Source of the DNA: Streptomyces sp. TRM49041
GTDB lineage: Bacteria > Actinomycetota > Actinomycetes > Streptomycetales > Streptomycetaceae
Reading direction: 5' to 3'
NCBI RefSeq assembly: GCF_008271805.1
Contig: NZ_VSRY01000101.1
Location: forward strand, 1-64,000
DNA: 64,000 nucleotides
Position 1 is the first letter of the stretch, and the number at the start of each line of letters is the position of its first letter. The notes under the pieces are model-generated. The model did no database searches and was not told the DNA's origin. It saw only the letters and a program-made list of their open reading frames with translations. Shown piece after piece: positions 15,977 to 24,020 of this stretch. The translations under genes were made by a program, and so were the position numbers.

Positions 15977-17290
15977 GTGCGGAACGCCACAGTCGAGATG
16001 ACGCGGCTCGCTTCGATGGACTCGCGTGAGGCGGCGCTGCTGCTCAAGGGCATCAGGGACGCCGCCCTGCGCGGCGCGCGGGCCCCGCTGGCGCCGCGCG
16101 CCGACATCCAGGCGTCGTGGCAGCGGATGCTGCGCGAGGGGGTGGATCCGGACAGGGACCGCCGGTCGGGTCTGCTGTCCGCCGGTGAGCTGGAGGAGCG
16201 GAGGGGCGGCCCGCTGGGCGAGCTGCTGCCGGTGCTGCGCGAGGGGCTGATGTCGGTGCCGGGGTCGGTGGCCGATCCGGTGCGGCACATCATGGTCGTC
16301 GCGGACGCCGAGGGCCGGGTGCTGTGGCGCGAGGGCCACGCCTCGGTGCTGCGGATGGCCGACGGGCACGGTTTCGAGCCGGGTGCGGACTGGCGGGAGT
16401 CGACGGTCGGCACGAACGGCGTGGGTACGGCGCTGGTGATGCGGCGCCCGGTGCAGGTCCACTCGGCGGAGCACTTCGTGGCGACGCACCACGCGTGGAC
16501 GTGCGCGGGCGCGCCCATCACGGACCCCCGGAACGGCCGGCTCATGGGTGTGGTCGATGTGAGCGGTCCGGTCACGACGATGCACCCGGCGACGCTGCTG
16601 CTGGTGGGCTCGGTGGCCCGGCTGGCGGAGGCCGAGCTGCGCAATCGGCACCTCTCGGAGCTGGCCCGGCTGCGGGCGGTCGCGGCGCCGCTGCTGCACC
16701 GGGTGGGCGGCCGCGCGGTGGCGGTGGACCGGCACGGGTGGACGGCGGCGGTGACGGGGATGGCTCCGGTGGACCGGCTGCCGCTGCCGAGGGCGTTCGG
16801 GCCGGGCCGGGTGTGGCTGCCGGCGCTGGGCGAGTGCGTGGTGGAGCCGCTGCCGGGCGGCTGGCTGCTGCGGCCGGCCGGCGACGAGGCGGGCGCGCGG
16901 GCGTCGGCGGGCGAGGTGACCCGGCTGGTGCTGGACGTGAGCCGGACGCGCGACTGGACGGTGCGGGTGTCGGGCGGGACGGGCGGCTGGACGCGCGAGC
17001 TGAGCCCGCGCCACGCGGAGCTGCTGTACGTCCTGGCGGTGCACCGGGAGGGACGTACGGCGGCGCAGCTGGCGGCGGACGTGTTCGGGGACCGTACGCG
17101 GACGGTGACGGTGCGGGCGGAGATGTCCCGGATCCGGCGCACTCTGGGCGGCGTGCTGGCGCATCGCCCGTACCGGTTCCGCGAGGAGGTGCGGGTCGAG
17201 GTGACCGGCCCGGCCGACCCGCGCGACCTGCTGCCGTACTCGACGGCCCCGGCGGTGGTGGCAGCCCGCGGGGCGGACGCCCCGGCCTGA
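15977..17290 (+). CDS. GAF-domain transcriptional regulator
   Basis: 437 residues. Residues about 60-225 are a GAF sensor of the type found in acetoacid/Fis-like activators (ADIQASWQRM, WRESTVGTNGVGTAL, CAGAPITDP, GVVDVSGP). There is no AAA+ domain. Residues about 340-410 form a winged-helix output (LSPRHAELLYVLAVHREGRTAAQLAADVFGD ... VRAEMSRIRRTLGG). The start is GTG 15977, preceded by GGGGAGG; a later ATG lies at residue 8. In Streptomyces this type often lies beside acyl-CoA dehydrogenase or aldehyde dehydrogenase genes; here the AidB-like gene is upstream and a likely target. Confidence 0.8.
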   Translation: MRNATVEMTRLASMDSREAALLLKGIRDAALRGARAPLAPRADIQASWQRMLREGVDPDRDRRSGLLSAGELEERRGGPLGELLPVLREGLMSVPGSVADPVRHIMVVADAEGRVLWREGHASVLRMADGHGFEPGADWRESTVGTNGVGTALVMRRPVQVHSAEHFVATHHAWTCAGAPITDPRNGRLMGVVDVSGPVTTMHPATLLLVGSVARLAEAELRNRHLSELARLRAVAAPLLHRVGGRAVAVDRHGWTAAVTGMAPVDRLPLPRAFGPGRVWLPALGECVVEPLPGGWLLRPAGDEAGARASAGEVTRLVLDVSRTRDWTVRVSGGTGGWTRELSPRHAELLYVLAVHREGRTAAQLAADVFGDRTRTVTVRAEMSRIRRTLGGVLAHRPYRFREEVRVEVTGPADPRDLLPYSTAPAVVAARGADAPA

Positions 17291-17469
17291 CTCCTGGGGA
17301 CTCGGCGGACGTCCGGCGACCCGGCTGCCCGGCTGCCCGGCGGGGCGGTACGTCAGGGTGCCGGACGCCCGGGCGTGGTGCACGGCGGGCCCCTCTTGTA
17401 CCCCGCCCCCGGCCGGCGGCGGCTGACGGCGCTGGCCAGAGCGCGACCCCCCGTGATTCCCTGGCTCCC

Positions 17470-18039
17470 ATGAGCGTCACCGTCACCACCTGGTACCTGG
17501 AGCAGACCTCGCGGGACGACCTGCGGCCCGCCGCCGAGCCCGGCGGTGACGTCGAGGTGGTCCGCGCCGAGGTGCCCTCGCCCGAGTTCAGTCGGTTCCT
17601 CTACTGCTCGGTGGGCGGCGATCTGTGCTGGGTGGACCGGCTCGGGCTGACCTACGGCCAGTGGCGGGAGATCCTGGAGCGGCCGGGGGCCGAGACCTGG
17701 GTCGCGTACGAGAAGGGGACGCCCGCCGGGTACATCGAGCTGGACGCGCGGGACGAGGGCGTCGTCGAGATCATGTACTTCGGGCTCGTCCCGGCCTTCC
17801 GGGGCCGGCGCATCGGCGGACATCTGCTGTCCTACGGCACCGCCCGCGCCTGGGACCTGGCCGACCGCTGGCCCGGACGGGCGGCGACCGAGCGGGTGCT
17901 GCTGAACACCTGCTCCCTGGACGGCGAGCACGCGATGGCCAACTACCAGCGGCGCGGCTTCCGGCTCTACGACACCAAGGTCGCCCGGAAGGCCGAGGCG
18001 GCCGCCGCGCCGGGGCCGTGGCCGGGCGCCCACGAGTGA
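17470..18039 (+). CDS. GNAT-family N-acetyltransferase
   Basis: 189 residues with a single GNAT fold: the central strand VEIMYFGLVPAFRGRRIGGHLLSYGTARAW (about 97-126), with the acetyl-CoA pyrophosphate loop in RGRRIGGH, followed by NTCSLDGEHAMANYQRRGFRLYDTK. The substrate is unknown. ATG 17470 is used; the same frame is open far upstream but that part is antiparallel to the GAF regulator and not coding-like. It lies between two unrelated transcription units and probably forms its own unit. Confidence 0.82.
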   Translation: MSVTVTTWYLEQTSRDDLRPAAEPGGDVEVVRAEVPSPEFSRFLYCSVGGDLCWVDRLGLTYGQWREILERPGAETWVAYEKGTPAGYIELDARDEGVVEIMYFGLVPAFRGRRIGGHLLSYGTARAWDLADRWPGRAATERVLLNTCSLDGEHAMANYQRRGFRLYDTKVARKAEAAAAPGPWPGAHE

Positions 18040-18085
18040 AGTGGGGCCCGGAGTGACCCGGGCCACACCCATCCACCATGCGGGA

Positions 18086-18114
18086 CACCTTTGTCCACAT
18101 CGCGGACAAAGGTG
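18086..18114. promoter_or_regulatory. Perfect 11-bp inverted repeat upstream of the cys leader
   Basis: CACCTTTGTCC (18086-18096) and GGACAAAGGTG (18104-18114) flank seven bases. The perfect arms and the position just upstream of the probable -35 fit a dimeric repressor or activator site for the sulfate assimilation operon. The regulator is unknown. Confidence 0.6.
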
Positions 18115-18142
18115 GACTGAGTCCAAACTCCCGTGCCACGCT
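18114..18142 (+). promoter_or_regulatory. Candidate cys promoter with overlapping GGACTGAGTCC dyad
   Basis: The 11-bp dyad GGACT-G-AGTCC (18114-18124) covers the expected -35 position, and CACGCT (18137-18142) lies six bases before the leader ATG as a -10. Transcription would start at or next to the leader start codon, giving a leaderless leader peptide. The dyad shares its first base with the upstream inverted repeat and the same GGAC core, so two operator copies are possible. Confidence 0.45.
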
Positions 18143-18148
18143 TCCGTC

Positions 18149-18232
18149 ATGTCTCGAGCTGGAATTGCCTTGGTGAGTCGGCGGCACGTCGACCTCGGCC
18201 GCATGTCCAGCGCCATGTGTCCGGCGAGCTGA
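18149..18232 (+). CDS. Leader peptide of the sulfate assimilation operon (27 residues)
   Basis: The peptide begins MSRAGIALVSRRHVDLGR and ends MSSAMCPAS. Very similar short ORFs occur upstream of sulfur and other operons in many Streptomyces and are annotated as putative leader peptides. A single cysteine at residue 24 is encoded by TGT, the rare Cys codon in such GC-rich genomes. It ends 138 bases before the sulfite reductase and is followed by a strong hairpin. This arrangement suggests cysteine-dependent translation-coupled regulation, comparable in logic to Cys-codon leader peptides described in mycobacteria. Confidence 0.75.
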   Translation: MSRAGIALVSRRHVDLGRMSSAMCPAS

Positions 18233-18284
18233 GCGAACCCCAGCACACCAGCAACGCCGTGATCCCGATCTTCTGACACCCATC

Positions 18285-18327
18285 GCGCAATGTCGCGCAG
18301 GGACCCTAGCCCTGCGCGACATTGCGC
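18285..18327. promoter_or_regulatory. 18-bp perfect hairpin between leader peptide and sulfite reductase
   Basis: GCGCAATGTCGCGCAGGG (18285-18302) is exactly complementary to 18310-18327 across the loop ACCCTAG. It is one of the strongest inverted repeats in the window. It lies 53 bases after the leader stop and ends 27 bases before the ribosome site of the reductase gene. There is no T-run. It could be a transcription attenuator, an RNA-stability element or a protein site. Confidence 0.75.
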
Positions 18328-18370
18328 AGGTCAGAGCCGCCCTCCTGCAGTCCCGAAGGACGTATTTGCC

Positions 18371-20068
18371 ATGGCCGCCACCCCGGAAAAGCCCGCACCC
18401 GCCACGCCCCGCCGCAAGCCGGGGCGCCACCGTGGCGAGGGCCAGTGGGCCAGGGGCCACTTCACGCCCCTCAACGGCAATGAGCAGTTCAAGAAGGACG
18501 ATGACGGTCTCAATGTGCGGACACGCATTGAGACGATCTACTCGAAGGCCGGTTTCGACTCCATCGACCCCAACGACCTGCGCGGCCGGATGCGCTGGTG
18601 GGGCCTCTACACCCAGCGCAAGCCCGGGATCGACGGCGGCAAGACCGCCGTCCTGGAGCCGGAGGAGCTGGACGACGAGTACTTCATGCTCCGCGTCCGG
18701 ATCGACGGCGGCCGGCTGACCACCCGGCAGCTGCGGGTCATCGGTGAGATCTCCCAGGAGTTCGCCCGGGGCACCGCCGACATCACCGACCGGCAGAACG
18801 TCCAGTACCACTGGATCCGGATCGAGGACGTCCCCGAGATCTGGCGCCGCCTCGAAGAGGTCGGCCTGTCCACCACCGAGGCATGCGGTGACACGCCGCG
18901 TGTCATCATCGGCTCCCCCGTCGCCGGGATCGCCGAGGACGAGATCATCGACGGCACCCCCGCCATCGAGGAGATCCACCGCCGCATCATCGGCAACAAG
19001 GACTTCTCCAACCTGCCCCGCAAGTTCAAGTCCGCGGTCTCCGGCTCCCCGCTGCTCGACGTGGCGCACGAGATCAACGACATCGCCTTCGTCGGGGTCG
19101 AGCACCCCGAGCACGGACCCGGGTTCGATCTGTGGGTCGGGGGCGGGCTGTCCACCAACCCCAAGATCGGTGTCCGGCTCGGCGCGTGGGTCCCGCTCGA
19201 CGAGGTCCCGGACGTCTACACCGGTGTGATCTCGATCTTCCGTGACTACGGGTACCGGCGGCTGCGCACCCGCGCCCGGCTGAAGTTCCTCGTCGCCGAC
19301 TGGGGCGCCGAGAAGTTCCGCCAGGTCCTGGAGGACGAGTACCTGAAGCGCAAGCTGGTCGACGGCCCGGCGCCCGCACAGCCCGTCCAGCAGTGGCGCG
19401 ACCACGTCGGTGTCCACCGGCAGCAGGACGGCCGCTACTACGTCGGCTTCGCCCCGCGCGTCGGCCGCGTGGACGGTGCGACCCTCACCAAGATCGCCGA
19501 GGTGGCGGAGGCACACGGCTCCGGCCGCGTCCGTACCACCGTCGAGCAGAAGATGATCATCCTCGATGTGGAGGAGAGCCAGGTCGAGCCGCTCAGCGCG
19601 GCACTGGAGGCGCTCGACCTGCGGGTCAGGCCGTCCACGTTCCGGCGCGGCACGATGGCCTGCACCGGCATCGAGTTCTGCAAGCTGGCCATCGTCGAGA
19701 CGAAGGCCCGCGGCGCCTCGCTGATCGACGAGCTGGAGCGGCGCATGCCCGAGTTCGACCAGCCGATCACCATCAACATCAACGGCTGCCCCAACGCCTG
19801 CGCCCGTATCCAGGTGGCGGACATCGGTCTCAAGGGCCAGCTCGTGCTGAACGACGAGGGCGAGCAGGTCGAGGGCTACCAGGTCCACCTGGGCGGCGCC
19901 CTCGGCCTGGAGGCCGGCTTCGGCCGCAAGGTGCGCGGCCTGAAGGTCACCTCCGCCGAGCTGCCCGACTACATCGAGCGCGTCCTCACCCGCTACCAGA
20001 CGGAGCGCGAGGACGGCGAGCGGTTCGCCACCTGGGCCGCCCGGGCGAGTGAGGAGGCGCTGTCATGA
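18371..20068 (+). CDS. cysI: Ferredoxin-dependent assimilatory sulfite (nitrite/sulfite) reductase
   Basis: A 565-residue siroheme/[4Fe-4S] enzyme that reduces sulfite to sulfide. Duplicated ferrite-reductase half-domains are present, and the cluster/siroheme ligands are C431 and C437 (CTGIEFC) with C473 and C477 (CPNAC). The basic N-terminus (PRRKPGRHRGEGQW) suits ferredoxin docking. ATG 18371 is chosen for its GAAGGA ribosome site; an ATG at 18290 would lie within the hairpin. The sulfite role rather than nitrite follows from the cys operon. The stop overlaps the next start (ATGA). An equivalent name in other actinobacteria is sirA. Confidence 0.92.
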   Translation: MAATPEKPAPATPRRKPGRHRGEGQWARGHFTPLNGNEQFKKDDDGLNVRTRIETIYSKAGFDSIDPNDLRGRMRWWGLYTQRKPGIDGGKTAVLEPEELDDEYFMLRVRIDGGRLTTRQLRVIGEISQEFARGTADITDRQNVQYHWIRIEDVPEIWRRLEEVGLSTTEACGDTPRVIIGSPVAGIAEDEIIDGTPAIEEIHRRIIGNKDFSNLPRKFKSAVSGSPLLDVAHEINDIAFVGVEHPEHGPGFDLWVGGGLSTNPKIGVRLGAWVPLDEVPDVYTGVISIFRDYGYRRLRTRARLKFLVADWGAEKFRQVLEDEYLKRKLVDGPAPAQPVQQWRDHVGVHRQQDGRYYVGFAPRVGRVDGATLTKIAEVAEAHGSGRVRTTVEQKMIILDVEESQVEPLSAALEALDLRVRPSTFRRGTMACTGIEFCKLAIVETKARGASLIDELERRMPEFDQPITININGCPNACARIQVADIGLKGQLVLNDEGEQVEGYQVHLGGALGLEAGFGRKVRGLKVTSAELPDYIERVLTRYQTEREDGERFATWAARASEEALS

Positions 20069-20241
20069 GCGAACGCGCGGCGCCCTTCTACTGCCCGTAC
20101 TGCGGCGACGAGGATCTGCGCCCCGGGGAGCAGGGCGGGGCATGGGAGTGCGCGGCCTGCAACAGAGCCTTCCAGCTGAAGTTCCTGGGCCTGCTGGCCC
20201 GGGGCCTCCAGCGCCACGACAGCGGAGGGGAACAGACGTGA
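20065..20241 (+). CDS. cysX: Small zinc-ribbon protein of the cys operon (CysX-like)
   Basis: 58 residues with two CxxC pairs, CPYC (residues 10-13) and CAAC (about 34-37), then a hydrophobic helix FQLKFLGLLAR. Its start overlaps the reductase stop and its stop overlaps the GTG of the next gene, so translation is coupled on both sides. A small protein in the same place in Corynebacterium (cysX of the cysIXHDNYZ cluster) has been suggested to be a ferredoxin-like electron donor to the reductase. With only four cysteines in zinc-ribbon spacing, a structural zinc or rubredoxin-like site is also possible. Confidence 0.75.
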   Translation: MSERAAPFYCPYCGDEDLRPGEQGGAWECAACNRAFQLKFLGLLARGLQRHDSGGEQT

Positions 20242-20945
20242 CCGTGACGGAGACGACGACGGACGAGGATCTCAAGGCGCTCGCCGAGCGCGCCGGCCGC
20301 GAGCTCGAGGACGCCTCGGCGCTCGACATCCTGAAGTGGGCCGCCGACACCTTCGGCAAGCGCTTCTGCGTCACCTCCTCCATGGAGGACGCGGTGGTCG
20401 CCCACCTCGCCTCGCGCGCCTTCCCCGGCGTGGACGTGGTGTTCCTCGACACCGGCTACCACTTCCCCGAGACCATCGGGACCCGCGACGCGGTGGAGGC
20501 CGTGATGGACGTCAACGTCATCACGCTGACGCCGCGCCAGACCGTGGCCGAGCAGGACGCCCGGTACGGGCCCCGGCTGCACGACCGCGACCCGGACCTG
20601 TGCTGCGCGCTGCGCAAGGTCAAGCCGCTGGAAGAGGGCCTGACCGGGTACGACGCCTGGGCGACCGGGCTGCGCCGCGACGAGTCCGCGACCCGGGCGA
20701 ACACCCCGGTCGTCGGCTGGGACGAGAAGCGCCGCAAGGTCAAGGTCTCGCCGATCGCCCGCTGGACGCAGGACGACGTCGACGCGTACGTCGCCGAGCA
20801 CGGGGTCCTCACCAACCCGCTGCTGATGGACGGTTACGCCTCCGTCGGCTGCGCCCCCTGCACGCGCCGCGTGCAGGACGGCGAGGACGCGCGCGCCGGC
20901 CGCTGGGCGGGCCGCACCAAGACGGAGTGCGGGCTGCACGGATGA
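20238..20945 (+). CDS. cysH: Adenylylsulfate (APS) reductase, thioredoxin-dependent
   Basis: 235 residues. It reduces APS to sulfite. The PP-loop-like region is SSMEDAVV (47-54). Two cysteine pairs bind a [4Fe-4S] cluster (C122, C123 and C205, C208), which marks APS- rather than PAPS-specific enzymes. The catalytic cysteine is C231 in ECGLHG at the very C-terminus. GTG 20238 overlaps the CysX stop. The presence of APS kinase next door means that PAPS is also made, probably for sulfation. Confidence 0.92.
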   Translation: MTVTETTTDEDLKALAERAGRELEDASALDILKWAADTFGKRFCVTSSMEDAVVAHLASRAFPGVDVVFLDTGYHFPETIGTRDAVEAVMDVNVITLTPRQTVAEQDARYGPRLHDRDPDLCCALRKVKPLEEGLTGYDAWATGLRRDESATRANTPVVGWDEKRRKVKVSPIARWTQDDVDAYVAEHGVLTNPLLMDGYASVGCAPCTRRVQDGEDARAGRWAGRTKTECGLHG

Positions 20946-20974
20946 CGAACCACCAGAACCTTCAGGAGAACCAC

Positions 20975-21523
20975 GTGACTGCGGCTGCGGCCAGCGGGGC
21001 CACCATCTGGCTCACCGGTCTGCCGAGCGCCGGCAAGACCACCATCGCGTACGAGCTCGCGGGCCGGCTGCGTGACGAGGGCCACCGGGTGGAGGTGCTC
21101 GACGGTGACGAGATCCGCGAGTTCCTCTCGGCGGGCCTCGGCTTCAGCCGCGAGGACCGGCACACCAACGTGCAGCGCATCGGCTTCGTCGCCGAACTGC
21201 TCGCGTCGAACGGCGTGAAGGTCCTCGTCCCGGTCATCGCGCCGTACGCGGACAGCCGCGAGGCGGTCCGCAAGCGCCACCAGCAGGCAGGCACCGCGTA
21301 TCTGGAGGTGCATGTCGCCACGCCGCTCGACGTGTGCTCCGTACGCGATGTGAAGGGGCTGTACGCCAGGCAGGCAGCCGGCGAGATCAGCGGGCTGACC
21401 GGCGTCGACGACCCGTACGAGGCCCCGGAGACGCCCGACCTGCGGATCGAGTCGCAGGACCAGACCGTGCAGGAGTCCGCGGCGGCGCTGAACGCGCTGC
21501 TCACCGAAAGGGGTCTGGCATGA
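20975..21523 (+). CDS. cysC: Adenylylsulfate kinase
   Basis: 182 residues. It phosphorylates APS to PAPS. Walker A GLPSAGKTT lies at 15-23, and the APS-binding region contains LDGDEIREFLSAGLGFSREDR. GTG 20975 is preferred because CAGGAG lies eight bases upstream; an alternative ATG at 20942 overlaps the cysH stop and would add 11 residues (TNHQNLQENH type). In this operon APS reductase makes the kinase dispensable for sulfite formation, so its product probably serves sulfotransferases. Confidence 0.9.
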   Translation: MTAAAASGATIWLTGLPSAGKTTIAYELAGRLRDEGHRVEVLDGDEIREFLSAGLGFSREDRHTNVQRIGFVAELLASNGVKVLVPVIAPYADSREAVRKRHQQAGTAYLEVHVATPLDVCSVRDVKGLYARQAAGEISGLTGVDDPYEAPETPDLRIESQDQTVQESAAALNALLTERGLA

Positions 21524-22458
21524 CGACCACCGTCAACACGGTCCAGGAAGACACCGACAGCCCGTTCGCGCTGTCGCACCTCGACGCGCTGGAGTCCGAG
21601 GCCGTCCACATCTTCCGCGAGGTGGCGGGTGAGTTCGAGCGGCCGGTGATCCTTTTCTCCGGCGGCAAGGACTCCATCGTCATGCTGCACCTGGCGCTGA
21701 AGGCGTTCGCGCCCGCGCCGGTCCCGTTCTCGCTGCTGCACGTGGACACCGGGCACAACTTCCCCGAGGTCATCGAGTACCGCGACCGGACCGTGGCCCG
21801 GCACGGCCTGCGGCTGCACGTCGCGTCGGTGCAGGAGTACATCGACGCCGGCAAGCTCCGTGAGCGCCCCGACGGCACCCGCAACCCGCTGCAGACCGTG
21901 CCGCTGACCGAGGCCATCCAGCAGCACCGCTTCGACGCGGTGTTCGGCGGCGGGCGGCGCGACGAGGAGAAGGCCCGTGCCAAGGAGCGGGTGTTCTCCC
22001 TGCGCGACGAGTTCTCGCAGTGGGACCCGCGCCGCCAGCGGCCCGAGCTGTGGCAGCTGTACAACGGCCGGCACGCCCCCGGTGAGCACGTCCGCGTGTT
22101 CCCGCTGTCCAACTGGACCGAGCTGGACGTGTGGCAGTACATCGCCCGCGAGGGCATCGAGCTGCCCCAGATCTACTTCGCGCACGAGCGGGACGTCTTC
22201 TCCCGCAACGGCATGTGGCTGACCGCCGGCGAGTGGGGCGGCCCGAAGGACGACGAGCCGGTGGAGAAGCGGCTGATCCGCTACCGCACGGTCGGTGACA
22301 TGTCCTGCACGGGCGCCGTCGACTCCGACGCCACCACGCTCGACGCCGTGATCGCCGAGATCGCCGCGTCCCGGCTGACCGAGCGGGGAGCCACCCGCGC
22401 CGACGACAAGCTGTCCGAGGCCGCGATGGAAGACCGCAAGCGCGAAGGGTACTTCTAG
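21520..22458 (+). CDS. cysD: Sulfate adenylyltransferase subunit 2
   Basis: 312 residues. It is the catalytic subunit of ATP sulfurylase, which makes APS from ATP and sulfate. The PP-loop FSGGKDSIVML is at about 46-56, and the C-terminus has the usual DKLSEAAMEDRKREGYF ending. It works as a heterodimer with CysN. ATG 21520 overlaps the cysC stop (ATGA), and CysN follows after two bases. Confidence 0.93.
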   Translation: MTTTVNTVQEDTDSPFALSHLDALESEAVHIFREVAGEFERPVILFSGGKDSIVMLHLALKAFAPAPVPFSLLHVDTGHNFPEVIEYRDRTVARHGLRLHVASVQEYIDAGKLRERPDGTRNPLQTVPLTEAIQQHRFDAVFGGGRRDEEKARAKERVFSLRDEFSQWDPRRQRPELWQLYNGRHAPGEHVRVFPLSNWTELDVWQYIAREGIELPQIYFAHERDVFSRNGMWLTAGEWGGPKDDEPVEKRLIRYRTVGDMSCTGAVDSDATTLDAVIAEIAASRLTERGATRADDKLSEAAMEDRKREGYF

Positions 22459-22460
22459 AG

Positions 22461-23801
22461 ATGTCCAGCACGTCCAGCACCACCGCCGCCGAGCAGCTCT
22501 CGGCCACCACCCTGCTGCGTTTCGCGACCGCCGGGTCCGTCGACGACGGCAAGTCCACCCTGGTCGGGCGGCTGCTGCACGACTCCAAGTCGGTCCTCAC
22601 CGACCAGCTGGAGGCCGTCGAGCACGCCTCCCGCTCCCGTGGCCAGGAGGCCCCGGACCTGGCGCTGCTGACGGACGGTCTGCGGGCCGAGCGCGAGCAG
22701 GGCATCACGATCGACGTGGCGTACCGCTACTTCGCCACCGCCCGGCGCCGGTTCATCCTCGCCGACACACCCGGCCATGTGCAGTACACCCGGAACATGG
22801 TGACCGGCGCGTCGACCGCCGAGCTGACCGTGATCCTCGTCGACGCGCGCAACGGCGTGGTCGAGCAGACCCGTCGGCACGCCGCGATCGCCGCGCTGCT
22901 CCGCGTCCCCCATGTCGTCCTGGCCGTCAACAAGATGGACCTCGTCGGCTACGAGGAGACCGTCTTCGCGAAGATCGCCGAGGAGTTCACCGCGTACGCC
23001 TCCGAGCTGGGCGTCCCGGAGATCACCGCGATCCCGATCTCGGCGCTCGCCGGTGACAACGTCGTGGAGCCGTCCGCGAACATGGACTGGTACGGCGGCC
23101 CGACGGTGCTGGAGCACCTGGAGACCGTCCCGGTCAGCCACGACCTGACCGGCTGCCACGCCCGGCTGCCCGTCCAGTACGTGATCCGCCCGCAGACCGC
23201 CGAGCACCCGGACTACCGGGGCTACGCGGGGCAGATCGCCGCCGGTACGTTCCGGGTCGGCCAGGACGTGACCGTGCTGCCCTCGGGCCGTACGTCCAAG
23301 GTCGCCGGGATCGACCTGCTGGGCACGCCGGTGGACATCGCCTGGACCCCGCAGTCCGTCACCCTCCTGCTGGAGGACGACATCGACATCTCGCGCGGCG
23401 ACCTGATCGTGCCTTCCGGCGACGCCCCGGCCACCAGCCAGGACGTCGAGGCGACCGTCTGCCATGTGGCCGACCAGCCGCTGACGGTGGGCCAGCGGGT
23501 GCTGCTGAAGCACACCACCCGCACGGTCAAGGCGATCGTCAAGGAGATCCCGTCGCGGCTCACGCTGGACGATCTGTCCCAGCATCCGGACCCAGGGCAG
23601 CTCGTCGCCAACGACATCGGCACTGTCAAGGTCCGCACGGCCGAGCCGCTCGCGCTCGACGCGTACGTGGACTCGCGCCGTACGGGCTCGTTCCTGCTGA
23701 TCGACCCGGCGGACGGCACCACCCTGGCGGCCGGAATGGCGGGCGAGTCGTTCGCCACCGAGAAGGCCGCGGCCGCCGACGACGAGGGCTGGGACTTCTG
23801 A
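22461..23801 (+). CDS. cysN: Sulfate adenylyltransferase subunit 1 (GTPase)
   Basis: 446 residues, EF-Tu-like. GTP hydrolysis drives sulfate activation by CysD. G1 is GSVDDGKST, G3 DTPGH and G4 NKMD, followed by two beta-barrel domains. There is no CysC fusion at the C-terminus, in agreement with the separate cysC. It is the last gene of the tight cys block; a 219-base gap with a small palindrome (CCTTCGCGAAGG, 23823-23834) follows before the transporter. Confidence 0.93.
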   Translation: MSSTSSTTAAEQLSATTLLRFATAGSVDDGKSTLVGRLLHDSKSVLTDQLEAVEHASRSRGQEAPDLALLTDGLRAEREQGITIDVAYRYFATARRRFILADTPGHVQYTRNMVTGASTAELTVILVDARNGVVEQTRRHAAIAALLRVPHVVLAVNKMDLVGYEETVFAKIAEEFTAYASELGVPEITAIPISALAGDNVVEPSANMDWYGGPTVLEHLETVPVSHDLTGCHARLPVQYVIRPQTAEHPDYRGYAGQIAAGTFRVGQDVTVLPSGRTSKVAGIDLLGTPVDIAWTPQSVTLLLEDDIDISRGDLIVPSGDAPATSQDVEATVCHVADQPLTVGQRVLLKHTTRTVKAIVKEIPSRLTLDDLSQHPDPGQLVANDIGTVKVRTAEPLALDAYVDSRRTGSFLLIDPADGTTLAAGMAGESFATEKAAAADDEGWDF

Positions 23802-23889
23802 TGGCCCTCGACGCCTTCGCGACCTTCGCGAAGGAGGGCGGCCGCGTAGGGAGCGGCTGCGTGGGCGCGGGATCGGGGGGCGTCGCGCG

Positions 23890-23991
23890 ATGTGCCCGAT
23901 GACCCCGCGCCGGCGGCTCACCCGCCGCAGCCGAAGACGACCAGCCACCGCCGACCGCCCGACCGCTCAGCCCCTCCCGCACGGGAGGTAG
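23890..23991 (+). CDS. Possible short leader ORF before the sulfonate transporter
   Basis: A 33-codon frame starts MCPMTPRRRLTRRSRRR and ends PLPHGR. Position and a Cys codon at residue 2 make a leader role conceivable; its high Arg/Pro content is also what random GC-rich DNA gives, and there is no good ribosome site. It is listed because the rest of the 219-base gap after cysN is empty. Confidence 0.2.
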   Translation: MCPMTPRRRLTRRSRRRPATADRPTAQPLPHGR

Positions 23992-24020
23992 CGGCCGGGC
24001 CGACGAGAGGAACCCCTCCC

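Noticed and set aside
16324..18039. 571-codon frame as an extended acetyltransferase
   Set aside because: The first 380 codons are low-complexity Gly/Ala/Arg sequence shadowing the GAF regulator; the GNAT fold starts at 17470.
17771..19888. 705-codon reverse frame opposite the sulfite reductase
   Set aside because: Composition is Asp/Val/Leu-rich with no motifs, and the + strand carries an unambiguous siroheme enzyme.
20049..20241. Upstream-extended start for cysH at 20049
   Set aside because: It would read through the CysX gene in another frame; GTG 20238 makes the usual GTGA overlap.
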